The notes: generated from the sequence alone by a model not told the origin. Positions 52,598-61,983 are shown, counted from the first letter of the stretch. The stretch: DNA of 64,000 nucleotides from Pedobacter gandavensis (GCF_014172405.1 NZ_WNXC01000011.1:1-64000); one strand, 5' to 3'. Numbers and translations: made by a program.

Positions 52598-54244
52598 ATG
52601 AAAGCGACAAAAATTATTATCCTGCTATATATAGGAATACTGGTCTCCTCCTGCAAAAAATATGAAGAGGTACCGAATGAATTGGTGAACCCGGATATCA
52701 TTTACGATCAGTTTGATAAGAATGGCACCTATGCGCAATGGGTAAGAAATGATCTTTATACGTATTTACCAGATGGTTTTAATCGGATAGACAATGTAGT
52801 ACTCGATGCCGCTACCGATGATGCAGTAGCTTCGAGGTACGGAAGTCCGATAGAGTTATTGGCAAAATCAGGGATCACAGCCGGAACAAATCCAGATGAT
52901 CGCTGGGCAACAAGCTATGCCGCCGTTAGAAAGGTGAATATATTCCTATCCAAGATTGATGTGGTGCCTTATGATGCCGCTTCCATCAAGTTTTGGAAAG
53001 CGGAAGCCCGATTCATCAGAGCCATGAACTATTTTGAGTTGCTCAAAAGATATGGTGGCGTGCCACTATTGGGAGATCAGGTATTTGGACTTAATGACAA
53101 CCTCAGCAATATTCCAAGAAATACCTTCGATGAAGGTGTGCAGTATATTCTGGCCGAATGTGAGGCGATCAAACCATTGCTAAGAACAGAGCCGGTATTG
53201 GATACTTTCCTGGGTAGTATCACGAGGGGAGCTGCGTATGCTTTAAAATCAAGAGTGCTTTTGTATGTAGCCAGCCCACTCAATAATCCTGCTAACGACC
53301 AGAATAAATGGTTGGCAGCGGCAAATGCAGCAAAAGACCTGATCAATTTAAATGTTTATAGCCTTACTCCAGCCTTTACCAGCGCATTCCTGAATAGAAA
53401 AAATTCTGAAGTGATTCTAGCTTATCAAAAAGCACAAAACAGAACACTGGAAACAGGAAATGCACCCATTGGCTTTGCAGAGCCTAATGCCAGTAATGGT
53501 TATGTAAATCCTTCGCAAAATTTGGTAGATGCTTTCCCGATGAGTGATGGTAGAGCAATTGATGCCACTGCTGCAACTTTGCCATATAAAGCACAGGATC
53601 CGTATGCAAATAGAGACCCAAGGTTAGGATTAACGGTTTTCTACAACGGAGCAAGTTGGTTAAGTAGAGCAGTAGAAACATTTGATGGCGGTTTAGACAG
53701 ACCTGGGGGGATGCGTTTACAAACCCGTACCGGTTATTATATGCGTAAGTTCCTGGGCCTTTTCGGTACGGCAACTGCCTATCAGGATCAAACACATAAT
53801 TTCCCAATTTTCAGGTACGCCGAAATTCTGCTAAACTATGCCGAAGCAATCAATGAAACAGGAAATCAGGCGGAGGCTTTAACGCAACTGAAATTGATCA
53901 GAAACCGTGCTGGAATACCTTTAGGTAATGTGGTTGGTTATGCCCACGGAATCAGAACAGACCTAAATCAGGTAGAGATGCGCAAAGTAATTCAAAATGA
54001 AAGAAGGATTGAGATGGCCTTTGAAGAGCAACGTTTCTGGGACATCAGACGCTGGAAAATTGCAGAACAGGTTGGGAATTCTTCAGTAAGAGGAATGCAA
54101 ATCGTAAAACAAGGAAGTACCTTTACCTATACACCGATCGTAGTCGATCAGCTGAGTTTTGTAGCACCGAAAATGTATTTATACGCCATACCATTGAAAG
54201 AAATCGTAGCGGATCCTGCATTGCAGCAAAACCCAGGCTATTAA
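52598..54244 (+). CDS. SusD/RagB-family surface lipoprotein (second pair)
   Basis: The 548-residue lipoprotein has the lipobox VSSC with Cys19. It shares with the first SusD the helix EARFIRAMNYFELLKRYGGV, the AYALKSRVLLYVASPLNNPA segment, FRYAEILLNYAEAINETGNQ, IQNERRIEMAFEEQRFWDIR and the QNPGY end. It is the partner lid of the compact SusC just upstream. A strong terminator begins 11 bp after its stop, separating it from the sulfatase gene. Confidence 0.94.
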   Translation: MKATKIIILLYIGILVSSCKKYEEVPNELVNPDIIYDQFDKNGTYAQWVRNDLYTYLPDGFNRIDNVVLDAATDDAVASRYGSPIELLAKSGITAGTNPDDRWATSYAAVRKVNIFLSKIDVVPYDAASIKFWKAEARFIRAMNYFELLKRYGGVPLLGDQVFGLNDNLSNIPRNTFDEGVQYILAECEAIKPLLRTEPVLDTFLGSITRGAAYALKSRVLLYVASPLNNPANDQNKWLAAANAAKDLINLNVYSLTPAFTSAFLNRKNSEVILAYQKAQNRTLETGNAPIGFAEPNASNGYVNPSQNLVDAFPMSDGRAIDATAATLPYKAQDPYANRDPRLGLTVFYNGASWLSRAVETFDGGLDRPGGMRLQTRTGYYMRKFLGLFGTATAYQDQTHNFPIFRYAEILLNYAEAINETGNQAEALTQLKLIRNRAGIPLGNVVGYAHGIRTDLNQVEMRKVIQNERRIEMAFEEQRFWDIRRWKIAEQVGNSSVRGMQIVKQGSTFTYTPIVVDQLSFVAPKMYLYAIPLKEIVADPALQQNPGY

Positions 54245-54255
54245 TCTATAAAACC

Positions 54256-54284
54256 AGGAGCAACAGCAATGTTGCTCCTTTTTT
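54256..54284 (+). terminator. Rho-independent terminator between susD and the sulfatase
   Basis: The perfect 9-bp stem AGGAGCAAC/GTTGCTCCT (54256-54264 with 54271-54279) has a 6-nt loop and a T6 end. It lies only 15 bp before the sulfatase ATG, so sulfatase expression likely rests on partial readthrough. Confidence 0.88.
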
Positions 54285-54299
54285 AAGGAAATTAAGAAT

Positions 54300-55703
54300 A
54301 TGAAAAAATCAATTTTTACAGCGCTGATCATCACGCTTGCGCTATTTTCTCAGGCACAACAAAAACCAAATGTGGTGTTTATTCTAGCCGATGATATGGG
54401 CTATGGGGATCTTGGTGCATACGGTCAGCGACTGATTGAAACCCCAAACATTGACCGTCTGGCAGCTGATGGTATGCGTTTCACGCAATTCTATGCAGGA
54501 ACCTCTGTATGCGCACCCTCCAGAGCTTCCCTAATGACCGGCCTCCATACCGGACACAGCCCGATAAGAGGGAATTATGAAATAAACCCCGAAGGTCAGT
54601 TGCCATTGCCCGATGCTACTTTTACCATGCCCGAAATGTTCAAGAAAGCAGGATATACGACCGGCTGTTTTGGGAAATGGGGAATGGGATACCCGGGTTC
54701 TGAAGGAGATCCTGTAAAACAAGGAATAGACCAGTTTTATGGTTATAACTGCCAGCGGCAGTCGCATAATTTTTTCCCAGATCATCTTTGGGATAATGAA
54801 AAACGTGTGGAGCTTAACAATACAACGACACAACAAAAGGATTATGCACCGGAAATGATTCAAAAACGTGCCATGTCATTTATGGAAGCCAATCAGTCCA
54901 AACCATTCTTTATGTACCTGTCCTATACTCTGCCACATGCCGCCTTGCAATTACCTGATGGCGATCTATCCTTTGAATACTATAAGAAAAAATTCAATGA
55001 GCAGCCAAAAATGATTAAAAAGGAATGGGATGGTAAAGGATATCAGCCACAAGCTTATCCTCATGCCGCTTATGCAGCCATGGTAACCCGTCTGGATAAC
55101 TATGTAGGAGCAGTAGTGGCGAAACTGAAAGCCTTGGGTCTCGATAAAAACACGCTGATTGTCTTTACCAGTGATAACGGACCACACCGCGAAGGTGGAA
55201 ATGAACCGGAATTCTTTAACAGCAGTGGTGGATTTAAAGGGATCAAAAGACAACTGACAGAAGGTGGCATTAGGGAGCCTATGATTGTGGCCTGGCCAGG
55301 GAAAATTAAAAACGGACAGGTATCCGATCATGTTGGTGCTTTCTGGGATTTCTTTCCAACTTTTGCAGCCCTTGCCGGTCAACCGGCGCCGCCACAAACT
55401 GATGGCCTTTCTATCTTACCTACCTTACTTAAAAAAGGAAAACAGCAACAACACCCTTTTCTTTACTGGGAATTTCATGAAGATGGAGGAAGACAAGCAG
55501 TACGAATGGGGAAGTGGAAAGCCATCAAAGAACAGGTGATCAGGAATCCAAATGCCAAGATTCAATTGTATGATCTTAGTGTAGATCCACAGGAAATCAG
55601 TGATTTATCGGAAAATCATCCTGATATCGTAAAACAGGCACTGCAAATTATGCAAAGAGAACATACGGAGCACAAAGATTTTCCTTTTATCTCTAAAAAA
55701 TGA
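54300..55703 (+). CDS. Secreted type I sulfatase (arylsulfatase family)
   Basis: The 467-residue enzyme has a signal peptide (MKKSIFTALIITLALFSQAQ) and the metal-binding start NVVFILADDMGYGDLG. The sulfatase signature CAPSRASLMTG has Cys71, the residue converted to formylglycine in active type I enzymes. Later motifs include GKWGMG, TLIVFTSDNGPHREGG and the C-terminal YDLSVDPQEISDL. It hydrolyses sulfate esters, probably from a glycan bound by the two SusCD pairs upstream (inference). Conversion of Cys71 needs a maturase that is not in the window. Confidence 0.94.
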   Translation: MKKSIFTALIITLALFSQAQQKPNVVFILADDMGYGDLGAYGQRLIETPNIDRLAADGMRFTQFYAGTSVCAPSRASLMTGLHTGHSPIRGNYEINPEGQLPLPDATFTMPEMFKKAGYTTGCFGKWGMGYPGSEGDPVKQGIDQFYGYNCQRQSHNFFPDHLWDNEKRVELNNTTTQQKDYAPEMIQKRAMSFMEANQSKPFFMYLSYTLPHAALQLPDGDLSFEYYKKKFNEQPKMIKKEWDGKGYQPQAYPHAAYAAMVTRLDNYVGAVVAKLKALGLDKNTLIVFTSDNGPHREGGNEPEFFNSSGGFKGIKRQLTEGGIREPMIVAWPGKIKNGQVSDHVGAFWDFFPTFAALAGQPAPPQTDGLSILPTLLKKGKQQQHPFLYWEFHEDGGRQAVRMGKWKAIKEQVIRNPNAKIQLYDLSVDPQEISDLSENHPDIVKQALQIMQREHTEHKDFPFISKK

Positions 55704-55776
55704 TAACCTAAGTATTAATCTTAAGATTTTTTCTTAAAATTCAAGCCCAAAACAAGAGGAAAACCTTGTATTAAAA

Positions 55777-55807
55777 TTTTGATAGGGACTGAATAAAGTT
55801 ATATTTG
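55777..55807 (+). promoter_or_regulatory. Bacteroidota-type promoter for acs
   Basis: A TTTTG -33 element (55777-55781) and an exact TATATTTG -7 box (55800-55807), spaced by 18 bp, give the best full promoter match in the window. The ATG follows 28 bp later. Confidence 0.7.
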
Positions 55808-55835
55808 AGTTTTAGTTGTTGACATAAACCAAATC

Positions 55836-57728
55836 ATGCAAATTAATTCTATTGAAGAGTATCAAGAAACTTATAAGTTGAGCGTGGACCAACCTGAACA
55901 GTTCTGGGCAGGTATCGCTGATAATTTCTTGTGGAGAAAGAAATGGGATAAAGTACTATCCTGGAATTTCTCAGAACCAAATATCAAATGGTTCGAGGGC
56001 GCTAAGCTAAACATCACAGAAAACTGTCTTGACCGTCACCTTGCAGAAAATGGCGATAAACCTGCCATTATCTGGGAACCTAACGATCCTACAAAAGACA
56101 GCATTACCCTAAGTTATAAAATATTACATGAGCAGGTTTGCCGTTTCGCAAATGTGCTGAAGAAGAATGGCGTTAAAAAAGGCGATCGTGTATGTATCTA
56201 TATGCCGATGGTGCCTGAACTTGCCGTGGCAGTTTTGGCTTGTGCGCGTATTGGTGCAGTACATTCTGTAGTTTTTGGTGGGTTCTCTGCCAAATCTATT
56301 GCCGACAGGATCAATGATGCTGAATGTAAAGTCGTAATCACTGCCGATGGAGCATTCAGAGGAAACAAACAGATTCAATTGAAAGAAGTAATTGATGATG
56401 CTTTGATTGGTTGTCCAACAGTAGAACGTGTCATCGTTTTAACGCATACCAGGACACCAGTATCTATGCTGAAAGGTCGTGACATCTGGTGGGAAGATGA
56501 AATTAAACTGGTAGATACCAACTGCCCGGCAGAAGAAATGGACGCCGAGGACCTGTTGTTTATCTTATATACATCCGGTTCTACTGGTAAGCCAAAAGGG
56601 GTAGTACATACCATTGGCGGCTATATGGTGTATGCAGGTTATACTTTCTCTAATGTGTTTCATTACCAGAAAGATGAAGTATTCTTCTGTACTGCTGATA
56701 TCGGCTGGATTACCGGTCACTCTTATATCGTGTACGGTCCGCTTTCTCAGGGAGCAACCACACTGATGTTCGAAGGTATCCCTACTTATCCTGATGCATC
56801 CAGAATGTGGCAGGTGGTAGAAAAACATAAAGTAAACATCCTGTACACTGCGCCAACGGCGATTCGTTCCCTAATGAGCTTCGGATTAGCGCCTTTAAAC
56901 GGTATCGATATGAGCTCTCTTCGTGTATTAGGCTCCGTAGGAGAACCGATCAATGAAGAAGCATGGCACTGGTTTGATGAAAACATCGGAAAAGGAGAAT
57001 GTCCAATCGTTGATACCTGGTGGCAGACAGAAACCGGTGGAATCATGATCTCGCCAATAGCCTTTGTTACGCCAACAAAACCTAGTTTCGCAACCTTACC
57101 ATTGCCTGGTATCCAACCAATTTTGGTAGACGAAAAGGGTGTTGAGATTGAAGGTAATGGTGTAAATGGTAACCTTTGTATCAAATTTCCTTGGCCTGGA
57201 ATGTTGCGCACCACTTATGGCGATCATGAGCGTTGCAAGCTGACTTATTTCTCTACATATGAAAACCTTTACTTTACCGGTGATGGTTGCTTAAGAGATG
57301 AAGATGGTTATTATAGAATCACCGGAAGGGTAGATGATGTGATCAATGTATCTGGTCACCGTATTGGTACTGCAGAAGTAGAAAATGCCATCAACATGCA
57401 TGCAGGTGTTGTTGAAAGTGCAGTAGTAGGTTTCCCTCATGAGGTAAAAGGACAAGGTATTTATGCTTTTGTAATTTTCCCAAATATCCATGATGATGCA
57501 GACCTTACCCGTAAGGATATCCTTCAAACGGTAACCCGTGTAATTGGTGCCATTGCTAAACCGGATAAAATTCTTTTTGTTACAGGTTTACCTAAAACGC
57601 GCTCAGGTAAAATCATGCGACGCATCTTAAGGAAGATCGCAGAAGGTGACATCAGTAATCTTGGCGATATCAGTACTTTACTTGATCCAACCGTAGTGGA
57701 AGAGATCATTGAAAAGTCTAAGAAATAG
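55836..57728 (+). CDS. acs: Acetyl-CoA synthetase (AMP-forming)
   Basis: Acs activates acetate to acetyl-CoA through acetyl-AMP. The 630-residue protein has the adenylation P-loop LYTSGSTGKPKG, the DTWWQTETGGIMI core motif, the TGDGCLRDEDGYYRITGR hinge region and VINVSGHRIGTAEVE. The C-terminal PKTRSGKIMRRILR contains the catalytic, acetylation-regulated lysine. N-terminal substrate residues resemble the acetate-specific family rather than longer acyl-CoA ligases. It is a single-gene unit with a clear promoter and a strong terminator. Confidence 0.96.
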   Translation: MQINSIEEYQETYKLSVDQPEQFWAGIADNFLWRKKWDKVLSWNFSEPNIKWFEGAKLNITENCLDRHLAENGDKPAIIWEPNDPTKDSITLSYKILHEQVCRFANVLKKNGVKKGDRVCIYMPMVPELAVAVLACARIGAVHSVVFGGFSAKSIADRINDAECKVVITADGAFRGNKQIQLKEVIDDALIGCPTVERVIVLTHTRTPVSMLKGRDIWWEDEIKLVDTNCPAEEMDAEDLLFILYTSGSTGKPKGVVHTIGGYMVYAGYTFSNVFHYQKDEVFFCTADIGWITGHSYIVYGPLSQGATTLMFEGIPTYPDASRMWQVVEKHKVNILYTAPTAIRSLMSFGLAPLNGIDMSSLRVLGSVGEPINEEAWHWFDENIGKGECPIVDTWWQTETGGIMISPIAFVTPTKPSFATLPLPGIQPILVDEKGVEIEGNGVNGNLCIKFPWPGMLRTTYGDHERCKLTYFSTYENLYFTGDGCLRDEDGYYRITGRVDDVINVSGHRIGTAEVENAINMHAGVVESAVVGFPHEVKGQGIYAFVIFPNIHDDADLTRKDILQTVTRVIGAIAKPDKILFVTGLPKTRSGKIMRRILRKIAEGDISNLGDISTLLDPTVVEEIIEKSKK

Positions 57729-57755
57729 AAAGGTTTTACAACCATAAATTATGCA

Positions 57756-57794
57756 AAAAGGCAGCTTTAGTAATTTACTAAAGCTGCCTTTTTT
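57756..57794. terminator. Very strong bidirectional terminator
   Basis: An 18-bp perfect stem (57756-57773 with 57777-57794) with A and T ends lies between acs and the convergent thioredoxin-like gene. Confidence 0.92.
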
Positions 57795-57805
57795 TATGGT
57801 ATCTG

Positions 57806-57823
57806 CGCGCTCAAGAGCGCGCG
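57806..57823. repeat. GC-rich near-perfect palindrome
   Basis: GCGCGCTC and GAGCGCGC face each other around two bases, immediately beside the bidirectional terminator. It has no T-run and stands out from the AT-rich context. Confidence 0.45.
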
Positions 57824-57827
57824 ATGC

Positions 57828-58514
57828 TTATTGGGTAGAGGAAATGCCAAAAGACAAATCCTTGATCTCATTCACCTTGAAATGTTTCTTATACCAATCA
57901 TTCAATTCTTCCGTCTTGAATTTTCTCTTACTATTCACCCCTTTGATCAGTTTCTTTCCAGAGGTAGTACCATCCACACCATTTCTGGCCTGAAAGAGAA
58001 TATAATCTACCAGGATCTTATCCTGTGGTTTAGGTCCTTTGAAAGAAAGCATCGCACCGTCTTTACCAACAATACAAGGCACAACCGTAGAACCTTCCAA
58101 TGCGGTCAGGAATCCGCTAGAAGCCGCATCCTTAACCAAAAACAGGGAATTGCTAACTGGATGTTTTTTAACGAATTCAAGCCATCCTTTTTCATCCGTT
58201 CCGATATATAGATCCGCGAAAACGACGTCCGGATATGGAGCAAAACGAGCTTTCAGGTCATCGTAATTTTTATCATGAGGAGGACCAGCATTCAGGTTTG
58301 CCCAGGTATATAAGTAAACCGTTTTTCCGGCATATAAATCCGAATAGGGATGCAGTTTTCCTTTGTTATCCATCACCTGAAAAGACGATACATTCATATC
58401 GGTATGGTCATCGTATTTTTTGACGATACTTTTGCTCAGGCCTTTGATGACCATCGTACAGGAAGACTGGGAAATGCAAGTGGTAAATAATAATAAGTAG
58501 AGCAGTTTTTTCAT
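57828..58514 (-). CDS. Exported thioredoxin-like protein without a CxxC site
   Basis: The 228-residue protein has a hydrophobic N-terminal signal (MKKLLYLLLFTTCISQSSC) that could be type I, or a weak lipobox at Cys19. The mature part looks like a thioredoxin-like fold: KTVYLYTWANLN replaces the usual WCxxC region, and VVPCIVGKDGAML resembles the cis-proline strand. With no active-site cysteine pair it is unlikely to be an oxidoreductase. It is a lone gene, convergent with acs. Function unknown; family assignment tentative. Confidence 0.7.
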   Translation of the reverse strand: MKKLLYLLLFTTCISQSSCTMVIKGLSKSIVKKYDDHTDMNVSSFQVMDNKGKLHPYSDLYAGKTVYLYTWANLNAGPPHDKNYDDLKARFAPYPDVVFADLYIGTDEKGWLEFVKKHPVSNSLFLVKDAASSGFLTALEGSTVVPCIVGKDGAMLSFKGPKPQDKILVDYILFQARNGVDGTTSGKKLIKGVNSKRKFKTEELNDWYKKHFKVNEIKDLSFGISSTQ

Positions 58515-58691
58515 TTGATTTAGGTTAGGTTCAGGTCTTGATTGTGGTTCCTTTTTGGTGAGCCCTTTTCAGGGAAGCTTCCTTAATAAAGATGATTAAA
58601 AGGGGTAAAAGGTTACAGAAGATCAAACAAATAATTTTATTGGCTGTTCTTTAAGTATCTATTTATTGTTAATCATAAAAAAAAGGAGCAC

Positions 58692-58877
58692 ATGGATAAG
58701 TTAGAATTAAAGGGAAAATGGAATGAGATTAAGGGAAAAGTAAAACAAGCTTATGCCGATTTAACCGACGACGATTTGAAATATGAAGAGGGTAAAGAAG
58801 ATGAAATGTATGGTAAATTACAACAGAAGACAGGAAAGACCCGTGATGAACTGGTAACCTGGATCAAGTCATTGTAG
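58692..58877 (+). CDS. CsbD-family stress-associated small protein
   Basis: The 61-residue hydrophilic protein starts [20 protein letters not shown] and has [20 protein letters not shown], the standard CsbD layout of two charged helices. CsbD proteins accumulate in general stress responses in many bacteria; the molecular role is not known. Unusually for this window it has a good AAGGAG-type ribosome-binding site just before the ATG, which suggests high translation. It ends at a bidirectional terminator. Confidence 0.92.
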   Translation: MDKLELKGKWNEIKGKVKQAYADLTDDDLKYEEGKEDEMYGKLQQKTGKTRDELVTWIKSL

Positions 58878-58930
58878 CGTTTAATTCATTTGTTTATTGC
58901 TAAGTATAAAAATGCAATAGGTATAAATTA

Positions 58931-58964
58931 AAAAAGGCGGATCAAAATTTTGATCCGCCTTTTT
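58931..58964. terminator. Bidirectional terminator between csbD-type and M16 genes
   Basis: A 34-bp perfect palindrome (17 bp each side, 58931-58947 with 58948-58964) has A5 and T5 ends; a small loop forms from the central A/T bases. Confidence 0.9.
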
Positions 58965-58982
58965 TAAGTCAAATAAAGTGAT

Positions 58983-61916
58983 TTAATAACCGAAAATCTG
59001 CTCTAGCGTCAATTTGTTGAACGTTCCAAATTTCTCCATATCTTCCAATTTTACTTTTTTATCAGAAGCAACAATACAGTAGTTGTATGGCTTGTGAGCC
59101 ACGCGTGTATCATGGAAATCTTTGATGTCGGTAAAAGTTAAAGGTTTCAGTTCATTGTATTCATCAATTCTACCATCATGGTCGATACCTAGTTTTTTAT
59201 TCGCAAAATAGGCAGCAATGATACCATCTTTTGTGATTCTACTCGTTTCGATTGCATTCATGGCATTGTACTTTGAAGCTTCAAATGATTTCTCTGATTT
59301 AGGAAGATCATTCAGTAAGTCATTCATTCCTTTAACGGCATCATTCATTTTATCAGCCTGGCTACCTACATAAGCAACCATGGTATACTGTTTGTCAGCA
59401 CGGTCTGGAGCAGCGAAAACAGCGAAAGTCGAATAAGCTAATGCTTTAGATTCTCTGATGGTCTGGAAAACAATGGAGCCCATGCCACCACCGAAATAGC
59501 TATTGAAAAGTGTTACTTTTCCCGCAAGATCAGCCTCGTATTTGCCTGCATTTCTTGCCCAACGAACCTCAGATTGCACCATATCATAGTCTGCGAAATA
59601 AACCTGACTTTTTTCATTATTCGTGTAAACGAATTTTTTCGCTCCCGGAATCGCAGTAAATTCAGCTGGCAACTTATGTAACTTATTGATGTTTGCACTG
59701 AAAGTATTCAGATTTTCAGGGCCAAAATAAGTGATTACATGTTTGTAATTCCTTAGGTTATGTATAATCGATAATAAATCAGCAGAGGTCATGTTATTTA
59801 CCTCTTGATTTGTTAAAGTATAGTTGGTTGGGTTATTCGCTCCGAACTGTGCATAACTCATCAAACCACTCAAAATTGCTGCTTTATTTAACTTATTGTT
59901 CTCTCTTGATTTAAGAATTCTGCTTTTCAATTCTGTTAAAGCTTGCTCATTGGCTTTACAGTTGCTCAAGATGTGTTCCACTAAACTTACTGCTTTATCA
60001 AAATTCTCTTGCAAGCCACTGATGTTAATCGTAGCCACTTCATTGCTCACATTAAAAGTATAATTACAAGCGATGTTATAAAATTCCTTACTGATTTCTT
60101 CAGCGCTATATTTATCTGTAGCTAAGAAAGTAAGGTATTGAGCTGCGTAAGGCATCAATTGATTGTTATAAGCCCCCATATCAAAGCGATAAGACATGCG
60201 GAAAATACTGTTTTCCTTATTCTCTACAGTGATCACCTCAGCAATACCAGCTTTACCAAAATTAAGGTCTTTCTGGAAATCTAAAAACTTAGGTGCAATT
60301 GGCTTAGATGGTGTTGCCAATAAGTTTTTAGCGAATGGCGAAGTTTCTGTTGCATTGGTTTCTACTGGAGTAATGGTTGGTTTTTCCACTTTAGCAATGC
60401 TCTTGTCTTCCCCTTTATGTTTGTACGTTACCACGTAATTGTCTTTGAAAAACTGGTTGGCGAAGTCAATCACTTGTTTTTTAGTGATTTTTGCCATAGC
60501 ATCCTGGCCATTTAACGACTTGTCCCATTTTGTAGCACGGTTCAAGATAAATTCATTGGTTACTGCTTCTACACGGAAACCATTGTCATCAAATGATTGT
60601 AATAAGCTCAGTTTCTGATTCGCAACTGTCGCTTTAATCAGGCTTTCATCAAAATCTCCTTTTTTAAGGATATTCAACTGATCCAATAACAATTGTTGCG
60701 CCTGCTCTAAAGTTTGTCCTTGTTTAGGCTGTGCCACAAGGAAGAAAATACCGTAATCTTTCATCTGCTGATAAGCGGCAGAAGCACGAAGTACTTTTTG
60801 TTGTTTATTGAGGTTGATGTCTAATAAACCAGCTTTACCATTTGAAAGGATGCTGGAAATTAAGTCTAGCAATAAACTTTGTTGCGTATTCTCTGCAAAG
60901 CCTCTATAAGATAACCTCACACTTTCCGCACTAGGACCATAAATGTCTAATTTCTGGATTTTTGTCAATGGTTTTTCTGGTGCTGGCTGATACAATGCTA
61001 CCGGCTTCGCTTGCATAAAAGAGAAAGACTGATCTACTTTTTTGATCATTTCATCCGGATTGAAATCTCCGGCCATGGCGATAGCCATATTGTTTGGTAC
61101 ATAGTATTTGTTGTAATACTTTCTGATTTCCACCAAAGAAGGATTCTTTAAGTGTTCTACGGTACCAATGGTGGTCTGCTGACCATAATTATGTGTTGGG
61201 AACAATAACGCTGCAGTTTTCTCATTTATCTTCCAGGAATCGTCATCTAATCCTCTGTTTTTCTCCTCATAAACTGCTTCCAGTTCTGTATGAAAAATAC
61301 GGAAGATTGGATTACGGAAACGTTCTGCCTGCAAAGCCAGAAATTTATCTGTTGCATTTGAAGGGAAATCCTCATTGTAAACCGTTTCCTCATACCAGGT
61401 ATGTGCATTGGTAGATTGCCCACCAATAGATTTCATCATCTTATCATACTCATTGGCGATAGAATAATGAGAAGCCTCACCTGAAGTTTTGTCAATCTGT
61501 GCATAGATTTCTTTACGTTTTACCGGATCAGTAGTCTTATTATATTGCTCATAAAGGGCATCAATTTTATCCAATAATGGTTTCTCTCTAGCGAAGTCCA
61601 GGGTTCCGAATTTATCAGTTCCTTTAAATAGTAAATGCTCCAGGTAATGGGCCAATCCGGTTGCAGTACGCGGATCAGTATTACTTCCAGCTCTTACGCT
61701 CATGCGGAACTCAATAGTTGGTTCTTTTGTGTTTGGCGATAAAATTACAGTTAAACCATTTTTTAAGGTGTAAAAACGTGATTTTGTTGGATCGTTGGTC
61801 ACATACTTATAAGTATATCCACCCGAGCTTGCCGTTTTCCATTGAAAACCGGACTGAGCCATTAGACTCGTCCCTGCAATTAAAAAACAGGCGAGTAGCA
61901 TTAGTTTGTTCTTCAT
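58983..61916 (-). CDS. M16-family zinc metalloprotease, two-repeat form
   Basis: The 977-residue exported protein has a signal peptide (to about Ala20) and an N-terminal active M16 module with the inverted zinc motif HYLEH (90-94) and the downstream glutamate in ELEAVYEEKNRG. The C-terminal M16 module has no HxxEH and is the structural, inactive half, as in pitrilysin-type and Bacteroidota M16 enzymes. It probably degrades peptides in the periplasm or cleaves envelope substrates. It is a single gene, divergent from surE across 79 bp, with an exact -7 promoter box. Confidence 0.93.
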   Translation of the reverse strand: MKNKLMLLACFLIAGTSLMAQSGFQWKTASSGGYTYKYVTNDPTKSRFYTLKNGLTVILSPNTKEPTIEFRMSVRAGSNTDPRTATGLAHYLEHLLFKGTDKFGTLDFAREKPLLDKIDALYEQYNKTTDPVKRKEIYAQIDKTSGEASHYSIANEYDKMMKSIGGQSTNAHTWYEETVYNEDFPSNATDKFLALQAERFRNPIFRIFHTELEAVYEEKNRGLDDDSWKINEKTAALLFPTHNYGQQTTIGTVEHLKNPSLVEIRKYYNKYYVPNNMAIAMAGDFNPDEMIKKVDQSFSFMQAKPVALYQPAPEKPLTKIQKLDIYGPSAESVRLSYRGFAENTQQSLLLDLISSILSNGKAGLLDINLNKQQKVLRASAAYQQMKDYGIFFLVAQPKQGQTLEQAQQLLLDQLNILKKGDFDESLIKATVANQKLSLLQSFDDNGFRVEAVTNEFILNRATKWDKSLNGQDAMAKITKKQVIDFANQFFKDNYVVTYKHKGEDKSIAKVEKPTITPVETNATETSPFAKNLLATPSKPIAPKFLDFQKDLNFGKAGIAEVITVENKENSIFRMSYRFDMGAYNNQLMPYAAQYLTFLATDKYSAEEISKEFYNIACNYTFNVSNEVATINISGLQENFDKAVSLVEHILSNCKANEQALTELKSRILKSRENNKLNKAAILSGLMSYAQFGANNPTNYTLTNQEVNNMTSADLLSIIHNLRNYKHVITYFGPENLNTFSANINKLHKLPAEFTAIPGAKKFVYTNNEKSQVYFADYDMVQSEVRWARNAGKYEADLAGKVTLFNSYFGGGMGSIVFQTIRESKALAYSTFAVFAAPDRADKQYTMVAYVGSQADKMNDAVKGMNDLLNDLPKSEKSFEASKYNAMNAIETSRITKDGIIAAYFANKKLGIDHDGRIDEYNELKPLTFTDIKDFHDTRVAHKPYNYCIVASDKKVKLEDMEKFGTFNKLTLEQIFGY

Positions 61917-61933
61917 GTTTAGTAAGTTATATT

Positions 61934-61941
61934 CAAATATA
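61934..61941 (-). promoter_or_regulatory. -7 promoter box for the M16 gene
   Basis: On the minus strand this reads TATATTTG, an exact TAnnTTTG match 17 bp before the start codon. Confidence 0.55.
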
Positions 61942-61983
61942 GTCGGAAAGTCGATTATTTCTTAACATTCTATCTAAATCTCG

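Noticed and set aside
55720-55760. Possible terminator after the sulfatase gene
   Set aside because: Only short 4-6 bp pairings (such as around AATCTTAAGATT) are seen; no convincing stem and T-run combination.
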